The position numbers were made by a program, and so were the translations under genes. From Desulfobulbaceae bacterium (GTDB taxonomy: Bacteria; Desulfobacterota; Desulfobulbia; Desulfobulbales; DAOVSZ01): 28,737 nucleotides of DNA. The DNA lies in the NCBI GenBank assembly GCA_030627725.1, contig DAOVSZ010000003.1, forward strand, positions 1 through 28,737, given 5' to 3'. Below are positions 1 to 7,897 of this stretch, piece by piece; position 1 is the first letter of the stretch, and every line of letters begins with the position of its first letter. The notes below the pieces were generated by a model. The model was not told where the DNA came from. It saw nothing but the letters and a program-made list of their open reading frames with translations, and did not search any database.

Positions 1-96
1 GGCGCCTGCGGCCTTTTTTTTGTCTTTTAGCTGAAGCTCTCTATTGTGTCACTGGTTTGGTTCTGAATTTTTACCGTAAACCAAAACCCGCTTTTC

Positions 97-759
97 TCAC
101 CCGTTTAAAATCCCTTTCATTTTTTTGATTTCCCGGGCGTAGTTGTCTTTGCCGAAGATGGCTGAGCCGGCAACGAATATATTTGCGCCTGCCTTGGCGA
201 TCGGGCCTATTGTTTCCGGGCTCACGCCGCCGTCAATCTCAATGCCGACCGACAGCCCTTTCCGATCAATCATCTCCTTTAGCTGTCGCACCTTTTCAAT
301 GCCGGACGTTATGAAGGATTGTCCACCGAATCCCGGGTTGACCGTCATCAGCATCACCAGATCGACGTCTTCCAGAACATAGTCCAGGGTATCAAGCGGG
401 GTGGCGGGGTTCAGGACTGCTCCCGCCTTTTTCCCAAGCTCCTTAATGCGCTGGATGGTTCGATGAAGGTGCCGGCAGGCCTCTACATGGACGGTAATCC
501 AGTCAGCGCCTGCGTCTGCAAAATCCTCCAGGTACTGGTCCGCGTTTTCTATCATCAGATGGACGTCAAGAGGCAGGTCCGTGATCTTTCTGACCGCATC
601 CACGACCAGGGGCCCGATCGTAATATTGGGGACAAAATGACCGTCCATGACGTCGATATGGATGCAATCGGCGCCAGCACGGGCAACTTCGCTGATTTCG
701 TCTCCGAGCCGGGCAAAATCAGCAGACAGTATTGAGGGTGCTATCATGAAGTTTTGCAT
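97..759 (-). CDS. rpe: Ribulose-phosphate 3-epimerase
   Basis: Interconverts ribulose 5-phosphate and xylulose 5-phosphate in the pentose phosphate pathway; cytosolic TIM barrel. The 220-aa length is normal for the family. Visible landmarks are the N-terminal APSILSADFARL, the metal/catalytic motif HIDVMDGHFVPN (His34, Asp36), DVHLMI (His67), the phosphate-loop motif NPGFGGQ (141-147) and IEIDGG with catalytic Asp176. The usual metal ligands and both catalytic aspartates are therefore present. The ATG at 759 has no clear Shine-Dalgarno sequence; an in-frame ATG at 747 (MIAPSIL) is an alternative. It lies 27 bp downstream of the M16 peptidase gene on the same strand, so it is probably the last gene of an lgt-M16-rpe unit. 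The family call is secure. Confidence 0.97.
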   Translation of the reverse strand: MQNFMIAPSILSADFARLGDEISEVARAGADCIHIDVMDGHFVPNITIGPLVVDAVRKITDLPLDVHLMIENADQYLEDFADAGADWITVHVEACRHLHRTIQRIKELGKKAGAVLNPATPLDTLDYVLEDVDLVMLMTVNPGFGGQSFITSGIEKVRQLKEMIDRKGLSVGIEIDGGVSPETIGPIAKAGANIFVAGSAIFGKDNYAREIKKMKGILNG

Positions 760-786
760 AACTGATACTTTTTTTCTTTTTGAAAA

Positions 787-3651
787 TTACTCTGATTTAG
801 GGTCTGATTCTCCCCCGCTTGTTGCGGGAGATTTCTCTTGTTCCGTATCCGTGGCTTCAGGACCTTTGCTGGTATCCGCCTTTGCCTCTTCTGGAGAAGC
901 TTCTGCTGGAATTTCAGCTTCCTGCCCGGATTTTTCTTCGCCTGTCGGCATCGGATCGCCCTTCGCTGCTGCCGGTGGCGCTGCAGCGCCGACTGAGACA
1001 AGGATATAATGGTCGGTCTGCAGGTATTTCCGGGCGATCTCCCTCACCTTTGCCGCATCAATCTTGTTGATCTCCTCGACATAGCGGTTGCCGAAGTTCT
1101 GGCCCAGGCCGTACATCTCGTTCAACGCCATCTCCAGGGCTTGGGCGCTGTGAGTCTGCAGGTTGAGTTCATAGTTGCTGATCAGGATATTCTTGGCCTT
1201 TTGCAGTTCATTATCACTGATCATCTCTTCACTCACCTTGTAGAGCTCCTTCCAGACGGCCTGGATCGCCTCATCCCGTTTGTCCGGACTGGTCCCGATA
1301 TAGATGCCGAAAGATCCCGTATCGACCCCGAGCAGAGAAAAGGATGAGAGGCTGTAGGCAAGGCTCTTTTTATCGCGCAGTTCGGCGAAAAGCCTGCCGC
1401 TCTGACCACTTAAGACCGTATCAAGCACTTCGAGCCCATACCGGTCAGGACTGTCAAGGGTGGCGCCGAGAAACCCGACAATGAGATGAACCTGCTGCTT
1501 GTCTCTCTCTACTTTAAAAAACTTCGGCTCAACAGGCGCATCCGGAGGCATGATTTCTTCGATAATGCCGGTTGCCGCCTCTTTGGTCACTGCCCAGTCT
1601 CCAAAGAGACTGCTGACCGTTTCTTTGACCTCTTCCGCTTTGATATCTCCTGAGATTGCGAGAACCATTCGGTCCGGCACGGCATGCTTTTCATACAGTT
1701 TTTTTAATTCGGCTGAAGAGAGATTTACAATCGCCTCTTCTGTCCCGGCCGTATTCAATCCATAGGGATGACCCTGAAAGAGAAGCCGGTTAAATTCCCG
1801 GAAAGCGACCGAGGAGAGAGAATCCTCCTGATGTTTGAGATGGTCGAGGAGCTCCGGCCTGATTTTTTCCGCCTCGTCAGGGTCAAAGGCTGGTGTCCGC
1901 AGGACATCACGCACCAGACCAAGGCCCTGGTCAAAAAAACGTGTCAGGAAACGGGCCTTCACGCCAAAGGTGTTTTTGCCGTTAAAGCCGGAAATATCTC
2001 CTGCCATGTCTGCAATCTTTACCGCAAGTTCGCGGGCGCTCAAATCTTTTGTTCCCTTTGGCAGAAGCTCACTGATAAAGGAAAAGGAGCCGTTTGTCGT
2101 CTCTGTCTCACCACGCAGTCCGCCGGGAAAGGCGACCCTGATGGCAACGGTCGGCACCCCGGGGTCTTCCCTGACGATCAGTCGGATGCCGTTAGGGAGC
2201 TTAAACTGGTGAACATTCGAGAGGTAGGCGTCTGTTAACTGAGAGGCCGGCACGCTATGCTCTGCTGCATTTTCCGCCTGCTTGATAATTTTTTCTAAGA
2301 ATCCGTCCGAGGTCTCAAGCGTGTTCCCTTCGGGCAGAAGAACGCCTGTAATTATGCGGTCGGTGGTAAAATATTTGGCCGCAACTCGCTGGATATCTTC
2401 CCTTGTGACCGCCCGGATCTTGTTCAGATAATCTTTTTCCCGCGGATCGCCGGTAAGAAAGTCAAAGGAACCAAGCACCCGTGCCTGTCCCTCGACCAAT
2501 TCCAGATTAAAGACAAAATCACTTTCCACAATACTCTTGATCCGTTCCAGTTCTTCCTCTGCAACAAGGACATATTTCAGCTTGAAAAACTCTTCGAGCA
2601 CAGCGGTTATCGCAGGCGTAATATTTTCCGTCTCCAGTGTCATCGAAACCTCAAACAACCCTGGGTCACTGGGGGTAAATGCCGAGGCATGGATTTGATA
2701 CACGAGGCCCTTTTCGTTTCGAAGCTGATGATACAGGCGCGAGGCCTCACCATGCCCAAGAATACCGGAGATTACATCCAGGACCGGCGAGTCAGGACTC
2801 TTGAACCTCGAAATCGGAAAACAAAGGGTGAGATGAGACTGGTTGATGTCTTCCTGCAGCAGAAAGAACCGGGGGGCCTTCTGCAGGGGTTCTTCGGCAA
2901 GGACAGGTTGGTCAAAGCCTCCCTTTGGAAGGTCGCCCATAAGCGCCTTGACCTTGTCGACCACTGCTTCATACTGCAGGTCGCCGACAATCACGACGGT
3001 GAAATTTTCCGGGTGGTAATGTTTTTTTATGTAGGCGAGAATGTGGTCCCTGGTGATCGCGCTGACGCTCTCTTCCGTGCCGCTGACCGGCAGCCTGTAA
3101 GGATGGACGGTATAGGCCTGGGCCATGAGCTCCAGAAAGAGTTTTACGGATGGTCGGTCGTTGCGCATCCTGATCTCTTCCAGGACTACCAGCTTTTCCC
3201 GCGCAAGCTCTTCCGGATCAAAAATGGAATGAAGAACCGCATCGGTCAGGACCGTTAAAGCTGTTTCCCAATACCGCACCGACAGGGTCGTGTGATAGAC
3301 CGTACTTTCAAAAGAGGTGTAGGCGTTGATCCGACCGCCAACCTCCTCAATGGTTTTCGCCACCCCGCCTACACCTAAGCTCGGGGTCCCCTTGAATATC
3401 ATATGCTCTATCAGATGGGTAATCCCGGCCTCGTGCGGCTCTTCATAGACGCTGCCCGCTTTTACCCAGATCTGGACGCTTGCGGCTTTGATCCCGGGTG
3501 TTTCCTTGACAATGAGGGTCAGGCCGTTGTCCAGGGTCGTCTTGTGTAAATGGGGAGCAAGGACTGTTGCCGAAGTGGTTGTGCTGGTCATGGTCAACTC
3601 CAATACCAATGTGAGGAGAATTAAAAAAATTCGAATCAGGTTTTTTCTCAT
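787..3651 (-). CDS. M16 family zinc peptidase, two pitrilysin domains, exported
   Basis: Predicted periplasmic M16 metalloprotease of about 954 aa. The start at 3651 is preferred because it begins a clear signal peptide (MRKNLIRIFLILLTLVLEL). The open frame continues upstream to an ATG at 3828, but those 59 residues are unlike the family and would bury the signal peptide. Numbered from 3651, the inverted zinc motif HLIEH is at 79-83 and the third-ligand region VVLEEIRM at about 155-162, which fits the HxxEH-x74-76-E pattern. A second M16 repeat starts near residue 490 (LIVREDPGVPTVAI) and lacks HxxEH, so it is the usual inactive partner half. The last 60 or so residues form a low-complexity Ala/Glu/Pro/Ser tail. 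Substrate unknown; relatives clear peptides in the envelope. It lies between lgt and rpe on the same strand. Confidence 0.92.
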   Translation of the reverse strand: MRKNLIRIFLILLTLVLELTMTSTTTSATVLAPHLHKTTLDNGLTLIVKETPGIKAASVQIWVKAGSVYEEPHEAGITHLIEHMIFKGTPSLGVGGVAKTIEEVGGRINAYTSFESTVYHTTLSVRYWETALTVLTDAVLHSIFDPEELAREKLVVLEEIRMRNDRPSVKLFLELMAQAYTVHPYRLPVSGTEESVSAITRDHILAYIKKHYHPENFTVVIVGDLQYEAVVDKVKALMGDLPKGGFDQPVLAEEPLQKAPRFFLLQEDINQSHLTLCFPISRFKSPDSPVLDVISGILGHGEASRLYHQLRNEKGLVYQIHASAFTPSDPGLFEVSMTLETENITPAITAVLEEFFKLKYVLVAEEELERIKSIVESDFVFNLELVEGQARVLGSFDFLTGDPREKDYLNKIRAVTREDIQRVAAKYFTTDRIITGVLLPEGNTLETSDGFLEKIIKQAENAAEHSVPASQLTDAYLSNVHQFKLPNGIRLIVREDPGVPTVAIRVAFPGGLRGETETTNGSFSFISELLPKGTKDLSARELAVKIADMAGDISGFNGKNTFGVKARFLTRFFDQGLGLVRDVLRTPAFDPDEAEKIRPELLDHLKHQEDSLSSVAFREFNRLLFQGHPYGLNTAGTEEAIVNLSSAELKKLYEKHAVPDRMVLAISGDIKAEEVKETVSSLFGDWAVTKEAATGIIEEIMPPDAPVEPKFFKVERDKQQVHLIVGFLGATLDSPDRYGLEVLDTVLSGQSGRLFAELRDKKSLAYSLSSFSLLGVDTGSFGIYIGTSPDKRDEAIQAVWKELYKVSEEMISDNELQKAKNILISNYELNLQTHSAQALEMALNEMYGLGQNFGNRYVEEINKIDAAKVREIARKYLQTDHYILVSVGAAAPPAAAKGDPMPTGEEKSGQEAEIPAEASPEEAKADTSKGPEATDTEQEKSPATSGGESDPKSE

Positions 3652-3856
3652 GGCTGACCCGCGCTTCCGTTCCTGAGCGTGTAAGTCCTGTGAACGGGAA
3701 AAGAGGAGGGGAAAAGAGGGAACACACGGCCCAGGCTCCGTATCCCGTGTCTGTTTGTGGTGTTTGTCTACTGTCTGTATTTCCGTAGCCATTTGTCTCA
3801 TACCATAAATAAAAGGGTTTTTCTCCATCTAATACTAGAGATCGTGATGAACTTCT

Positions 3857-4642
3857 TTACGTTCCCTCATTTTTCCTGCTCACGAGCGCCAGCATGACCA
3901 TGCCTGCCATGATCATCAGGCTGCTTAAGATCTGTCCCATGGTCAAGGACAGAAAGAGAAGCCCCAGTTGCGGGTCCGGTTCGCGAAAGATTTCAATCAC
4001 ACATCGGAACAAACCGTAAAGGATAAGAAAAGAAGCAAGCATGGAACCGGGCGGTCTTTTCTTGTCTTTGAGTTTCCACAAGATGATAAAAAGCAGAAGA
4101 CCTTCCAGAAAACTTTCATAGAGCTGAGAGGGATGACGAGGCAGCGGTCCCCCGGTCGGAAAGACCATGGCCCAGGGAACTGAACTTACCCTGCCGTAGA
4201 GTTCGCTGTTGATAAAATTGCCGATCCTTCCAAGACCAAGACCGACAGGGATGGTGACGATATAGAGGTCTGCAGTCTGCAGGAAACCAATCCCCTTTCG
4301 TCTGCAGAAGAGAAAGCCGCCGAGAATAAGACCGAGCATACCGCCATGAAAGGACATCCCCCCCTGCCAGGTTGCGAGTATCTCGGAAGGATGCTCGAGG
4401 TAATATCCAAGATTATAAAAGAGGACATACCCGAAACGGGAGCCTAAGATAAGACTGATGATCAGGACAAAATTCAAGTTTTCAAACTGGGCCTCAATCT
4501 CTGTGAGTTCAAATTTCCGGATCTGATGTCTCACCAGCCAGTACGAGGCGGTAAACCCAAGCACATACATCAGGCCATACCATCGCACCTGCAGAGGCCC
4601 GACCTGAAAAATAACAGGATCAATTTGCGGGAATGCTATCAT
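3857..4642 (-). CDS. lgt: Prolipoprotein diacylglyceryl transferase
   Basis: Transfers diacylglycerol from phosphatidylglycerol to the lipobox cysteine of prolipoproteins, the first step of lipoprotein maturation; integral inner-membrane enzyme. At 261 aa with about seven hydrophobic segments it matches the family. Diagnostic motifs are the Lgt signature GRIGNFINSE (138-147), GGMSFHGG (94-101) with the conserved His, an early RWYGLMY (20-26), and PRHPSQLYE (168-176). The ATG at 4642 sits two bases from a tandem 7-bp repeat (4644-4697) that occupies the position where a ribosome-binding site would be. No purine-rich SD is visible there, because on the coding strand the repeat reads CCCTGAC. 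It is probably the first gene of the unit continuing into the M16 peptidase and rpe. Confidence 0.97.
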   Translation of the reverse strand: MIAFPQIDPVIFQVGPLQVRWYGLMYVLGFTASYWLVRHQIRKFELTEIEAQFENLNFVLIISLILGSRFGYVLFYNLGYYLEHPSEILATWQGGMSFHGGMLGLILGGFLFCRRKGIGFLQTADLYIVTIPVGLGLGRIGNFINSELYGRVSSVPWAMVFPTGGPLPRHPSQLYESFLEGLLLFIILWKLKDKKRPPGSMLASFLILYGLFRCVIEIFREPDPQLGLLFLSLTMGQILSSLMIMAGMVMLALVSRKNEGT

Positions 4643-4643
4643 T

Positions 4644-4697
4644 GTCAGGGGTCAGGGGTCAGGGGTCAGGGGTCAGGGGTCAGGGGTCAGGGGTCAG
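4644..4697. repeat. Tandem heptamer repeat, 7 copies of GTCAGGG plus a partial copy
   Basis: Seven exact head-to-tail copies of GTCAGGG run from 4644 to 4692, followed by a partial GTCAG at 4693-4697. The array begins two bases upstream of the lgt start codon and lies in the spacer between lgt (minus) and the radical SAM gene (plus, 4829). Perfect identity between units suggests a recent or still slipping array. Because 7 is not a multiple of 3, copy-number changes would shift any frame read through it. However, it lies outside lgt and would act only on the leader. Confidence 0.95.
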
Positions 4698-4754
4698 CCG
4701 AATGCCGAGTGCATGCAAAGAGAGTGAGCACAGACATAGCATACGCCAACAGGG

Positions 4755-4783
4755 TTGTCAAATAACTCATTCGCCGGTATGTT
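4755..4783 (+). promoter_or_regulatory. Candidate sigma70-type promoter for the radical SAM gene
   Basis: TTGTCA at 4755-4760 and TATGTT at 4778-4783 are separated by exactly 17 bp, giving a leader of about 40 nt before the ATG at 4829. This is a good match by eye to a housekeeping promoter; no transcription data are available. Confidence 0.45.
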
Positions 4784-4828
4784 CTTTACTATCCAAATGA
4801 TAGCCACCTGAAAAAAAAGAGAATCTCC

Positions 4829-6481
4829 ATGCGCATCAAATGCATAGCCCTGAACTGCCGGTTCACCCATTCATGCCCGGCCCTTTTTTACGTCCGTAAC
4901 GAACTGAAAAAAGTGTCGGGCGCCACGATTGTTCTTGAACACTATACTATAAATGATCCTTATTACGAAACGCTGCTCAAAATAACGGAAGACGAGCCTG
5001 ATTTTCTCTTCTTTTCGGTCTACATCTGGAACGCCGATTTTATCTTTCGGCTGGCCCAGGATGCAGCAGCAATTCTGCCTGAAGCGCGTATCGTTTTCGG
5101 CGGTCCGCAGATCACATATATGGACCGGACATCCATTCCAGACCATGTCACTCTGGTCAGAGGAGAGGTTGAAGGTCTGCCCGAATCTTTTTATACCGAT
5201 CTTCAGCAGGGTTTTCTGCAGAAGGAATACAAGGCGTCTTTCGGCAGAGCGTTTTCCTTTCCGTATGAAGACGAGGATTTTACAACCCATTTAAAAAACC
5301 GGAATATCTATTATGAGTCTTCACGCGGCTGCCCTTTTTCCTGTTCATACTGTCTCTCGTCAATTGAACATGGCGTTTGGACCAAGGATGTTGAAGAGGT
5401 AAAAAAAGAACTGGCAAAGATTCTTACACACCGGCCAAAGATGATCAGATTTATAGACCGCACCTTTAACCTCGAACCTTCAAGAACGATAGAGATCTGG
5501 CGTTTTCTCATTGCACATGAAGGAGAGACGGCTTTTCATTTTGAGATCGGGCCGGACCGATTTACCGAAGAGATGTTTTCTTTTCTTAAAACCGTCCCCA
5601 ATGGACGTTTCAGGTTTGAAATCGGCCTGCAGTCAACCAATCCTGAGACACTGCGTGCTGTTAACAGACGCATGAAAATGGATACCGTGCCGGCCACTAT
5701 CAGCCGTCTGGCCGACCTTGACACCATTCACCTGCACCTTGACCTTATTCTCGGTCTTCCGCATGAAACGGAACGTACCTTTAAAAAATCCTTTAACGAC
5801 GTCTATGCCCTTGCGCCGCACTATATCCAGATGGGCCTCTTGAAGGTGCTGCCCGGGACCGCTCTTGCAAAAAACCAGGAAACCCTTGGAATAACCTGCC
5901 GCAGCAAGCCGGCATATGAAATTATGTCAACCCGATGGATGGACCACAGGACCATTCGAAAACTCTACTGGCTTGGCGAGTGTGTTGAGGCCTTTTACAA
6001 CAACCGATTCTTTTCCTCCTTTTTTCAATATATCAGATCGTCTGACGCGCCATATGCGGTCTTTAATCGCCTGCTCTCTCTCTGCCGCCGACACTCTTTC
6101 TTTGAGCGGGCCCGTACCCAGGAATTGATGAGCATGATTCTGGTTGAATTTGCCGGAGAAAGAGAGGATTCCCCCCTCCTCTTAGACCTGCTTCGCTACG
6201 ACTGGCTGCGCTGCGGGCACCGCTTTCTTCCTTCCCATCTGCAGGCGGAATCACTCCATGAAATCCGGGGCCGGATGCGATTGACCCTGCCCCAGAACTA
6301 TCCCCCCTTGTACGATTACCGGACGCGAGAGGAATTCTTCAAGCGCTCCGTCTTTATTCGATTATCTGATCAGGCACTGAAAACAATCGGTTTTTCTGAA
6401 GGAGGCGTCATCTGTCTGCTGCCGGAAAGAACAAAGTCCGTCCATCGGCATCAAGAAACGGTTCTCTTACCTCATGAATAA
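4829..6481 (+). CDS. B12-binding-type radical SAM protein (DUF4080-like)
   Basis: A 550-aa cytosolic protein. An N-terminal Rossmann-like region (about 1-135) opens with MRIKCIALNCRFTHSCPAL and contains VFGGPQITY (89-97), typical of the cobalamin-binding-like domain of class B radical SAM enzymes; I do not see the DxHxxG motif of base-off B12 binding. The radical SAM motif CxxxCxxC is at Cys168, Cys172 and Cys175 (GCPFSCSYC), followed by the expected SAM-binding elements in the region DRTFNLEP and FEIGLQS. The C-terminal part, about 390-550, resembles the DUF4080 tail that accompanies this family. The reaction is unknown; family members methylate or rearrange unreactive substrates. It stands alone on this strand between the lgt unit and a palindromic repeat. 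Confidence 0.85.
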   Translation: MRIKCIALNCRFTHSCPALFYVRNELKKVSGATIVLEHYTINDPYYETLLKITEDEPDFLFFSVYIWNADFIFRLAQDAAAILPEARIVFGGPQITYMDRTSIPDHVTLVRGEVEGLPESFYTDLQQGFLQKEYKASFGRAFSFPYEDEDFTTHLKNRNIYYESSRGCPFSCSYCLSSIEHGVWTKDVEEVKKELAKILTHRPKMIRFIDRTFNLEPSRTIEIWRFLIAHEGETAFHFEIGPDRFTEEMFSFLKTVPNGRFRFEIGLQSTNPETLRAVNRRMKMDTVPATISRLADLDTIHLHLDLILGLPHETERTFKKSFNDVYALAPHYIQMGLLKVLPGTALAKNQETLGITCRSKPAYEIMSTRWMDHRTIRKLYWLGECVEAFYNNRFFSSFFQYIRSSDAPYAVFNRLLSLCRRHSFFERARTQELMSMILVEFAGEREDSPLLLDLLRYDWLRCGHRFLPSHLQAESLHEIRGRMRLTLPQNYPPLYDYRTREEFFKRSVFIRLSDQALKTIGFSEGGVICLLPERTKSVHRHQETVLLPHE

Positions 6482-6490
6482 CTCTTCTTT

Positions 6491-6600
6491 TGTAACTGTT
6501 CAGCAGTGCTCCAGATGTGCACAAGCAGGCTGGTGAACTATAGTAAATCTATGTGAGCCCGCCTGATCATGCACAGATGGGGTGCTGCTGAACAGTTACA
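6491..6600. repeat. 110-bp palindromic intergenic repeat, copy 1
   Basis: The element begins TGTAACTGTTCAGCAG and ends with the exact reverse complement of those 16 bases. Inside the ends the two halves stay partly complementary (TGTGCA and CAGGC blocks), so the whole element is an imperfect hairpin. A second 110-bp copy lies at 18741-18850 and matches at about 101 of 110 positions (counted by eye). It has no ORF. It sits 9 bp after the radical SAM stop codon and is followed by a run of T, so it could also act as that gene's terminator. The form is that of a non-autonomous MITE or REP-like element. No target-site duplication is evident. Confidence 0.9.
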
Positions 6601-6621
6601 TTTTTTTATTGAACAATCAGG

Positions 6622-6641
6622 ACAAACTCTGATAAGTTTGT
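6622..6641. promoter_or_regulatory. Palindrome upstream of the small RHH-like gene, possible operator
   Basis: ACAAACT (6622-6628) and AGTTTGT (6635-6641) form perfect 7-bp arms around a 6-bp spacer. They lie 32 bp before the ATG at 6674 and just downstream of a TTGAAC (6609-6614) that could be a -35 element. The site would suit an autoregulating ribbon-helix-helix dimer, which is inference from position and symmetry only. Confidence 0.35.
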
Positions 6642-6673
6642 ATCAATTTGTAAAAAATGGATTTTATTAAAAA

Positions 6674-6871
6674 ATGAGTGCGGAAGAACTGATGAATACA
6701 GCCGGGAGTCCGGCAGAAGAGAAAACCTTCACTCTGCAGCTGCAGGTTCGGGAGGATGTTTACCGTGCGTTTCAACGATGCTCCTGGATAATCATTCATG
6801 AAACAGGCCGGAACCAGCTTGACATCATGAATGAGATGGTGCGGGACTTTCTCGTAAAACACGGATGCTGA
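6674..6871 (+). CDS. Small ribbon-helix-helix-like protein, 65 aa
   Basis: A 65-aa protein of unknown function. After an acidic start of about 15 residues comes an alternating strand (FTLQLQV, about 18-24), then a helix with a pattern like RHH regulators (EDVYRAFQRCSWIIIHETG), a turn and a second helix (LDIMNEMVRDFLVKHG). Strand-helix-helix of this size is the Arc/CopG fold, so it may be a dimeric DNA-binding protein. The identification is by pattern only. There is no convincing SD before the ATG at 6674. It lies between the palindromic repeat and the HDOD gene, with a perfect inverted repeat upstream that could be its operator. An alternative is a short non-regulatory orphan protein. Confidence 0.55.
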   Translation: MSAEELMNTAGSPAEEKTFTLQLQVREDVYRAFQRCSWIIIHETGRNQLDIMNEMVRDFLVKHGC

Positions 6872-6922
6872 GCGCCGCCTTAACAGAAATGCAGCAAGTT
6901 CACTCATTTTTAGACGTCCTGG

Positions 6923-6951
6923 TTGACCGGCGTTCTTCCTTCCGCTATCAT
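6923..6951 (+). promoter_or_regulatory. Candidate sigma70-type promoter for the HDOD-MBL unit
   Basis: TTGACC at 6923-6928 and TATCAT at 6946-6951 are separated by 17 bp. The predicted start lies about 45 bp before the HDOD start codon at 7002, and GAGG at 6988-6991 would serve as ribosome-binding site. Confidence 0.45.
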
Positions 6952-7001
6952 GAAAGAATAGCTTTTTTTACTCGTACCTAATTTATTGAGGCAGACCGTT
7001 C

Positions 7002-7895
7002 ATGGCCGGAGTTCCGCTAACCAACGAACAGCGTTTTAAAAAAATCCAGAATTATATCGACCGGATGCCCAGCCTGTCCACCACGGTTACCAAGGTTCTG
7101 GAGGTCTGTAATCAGCCCAACACCTCACCCAACGACCTCAACCGGGTCATCTCGCTCGATCCGGTGCTCACCGGGCAGGTACTGAAGCTGATCAACTCCG
7201 CATACTACTCTCTGCCCAACCAGATTACCTCACTTGCCCGGGCCATCATCATGCTGGGCCTGAACACGGTGAAAAACCTCGCTCTCAGCACCGCCATCCT
7301 GGGAAGTCTCGGCAAGGAGGATTCCTTTCAATGTCTTCCCATGGACACCTTCTGGGCCCATTCTATCTGTACCGGGGTTGTTGCTAAGGCCTTAGCTGCC
7401 CGCAAAAAAATAGCCGTGTCAATGCGGGAGGAATATTTCGTCGCCGGTCTTCTTCATGACCTGGGGAAAATCCCCTTGAACAACTGCTTTATGGAAGAAT
7501 ACAGGCAGTCGCTGGCTCTTGCCGACCTGGAAGAGGGTCCGCTCTATCGCTCAGAAGAGATGATTCTGGGCTTTGATCATGGAATGGCTGGGAAAAAAAT
7601 TGCTGAAAAATGGCAATTCAGCCCTGCAATTACCGAGTCCCTCTGCTTCCATCATAATCCTGCAGAAGCGCCGGAAGAACATCGGGACCTGATCGCAATT
7701 GTTGCGCTTGCCAATATCTATGCCAATATTTATGACTTTGGATCTGCAGGTGACAAATTTCCATCACCTGTGGACGTTTCCACCCTTCAGGAGATGGTGG
7801 GCGTCAGCTGGGATGAACTCGTTTCCTTAAACGAAACAGTTACGGCTGAAATTGAAAAAGCCCAGGTGTTTCTCAAGGTATCCAGAGAGGCGTGA
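7002..7895 (+). CDS. HDOD domain protein
   Basis: A 297-aa cytosolic signalling protein consisting essentially of one HDOD domain (about 20-225), an HD-related fold usually without catalytic activity that is found in two-component, c-di-GMP and motility networks. Typical segments are the early LSTTVTKVLEVCNQP, LDPVLTGQVLKLINSAYY, the central ITSLARAIIMLGLNTVKNLAL, and GLLHDLGKIPL (about 150-160), which retains an HD pair. FHHNP follows near residue 220. There is no fused receiver, GGDEF or EAL domain. It overlaps or abuts the following MBL-fold gene, so the two are translationally coupled. The role cannot be told from sequence; HD, HHN and adjacent residues make a residual metal site conceivable. 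Confidence 0.88.
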   Translation: MAGVPLTNEQRFKKIQNYIDRMPSLSTTVTKVLEVCNQPNTSPNDLNRVISLDPVLTGQVLKLINSAYYSLPNQITSLARAIIMLGLNTVKNLALSTAILGSLGKEDSFQCLPMDTFWAHSICTGVVAKALAARKKIAVSMREEYFVAGLLHDLGKIPLNNCFMEEYRQSLALADLEEGPLYRSEEMILGFDHGMAGKKIAEKWQFSPAITESLCFHHNPAEAPEEHRDLIAIVALANIYANIYDFGSAGDKFPSPVDVSTLQEMVGVSWDELVSLNETVTAEIEKAQVFLKVSREA

Positions 7896-7897
7896 GT

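Noticed and set aside
3652..3828. N-terminal extension of the M16 peptidase frame
   Set aside because: The 59 residues resemble no M16 leader and would place a clear signal peptide inside the protein; start set at 3651.
4644..4697. CRISPR-like array
   Set aside because: The units are 7 bp, directly adjoining and without spacers.
6491..6600. tRNA or known structured RNA
   Set aside because: It does not form a cloverleaf, has no CCA end or T-loop and is a simple long hairpin.
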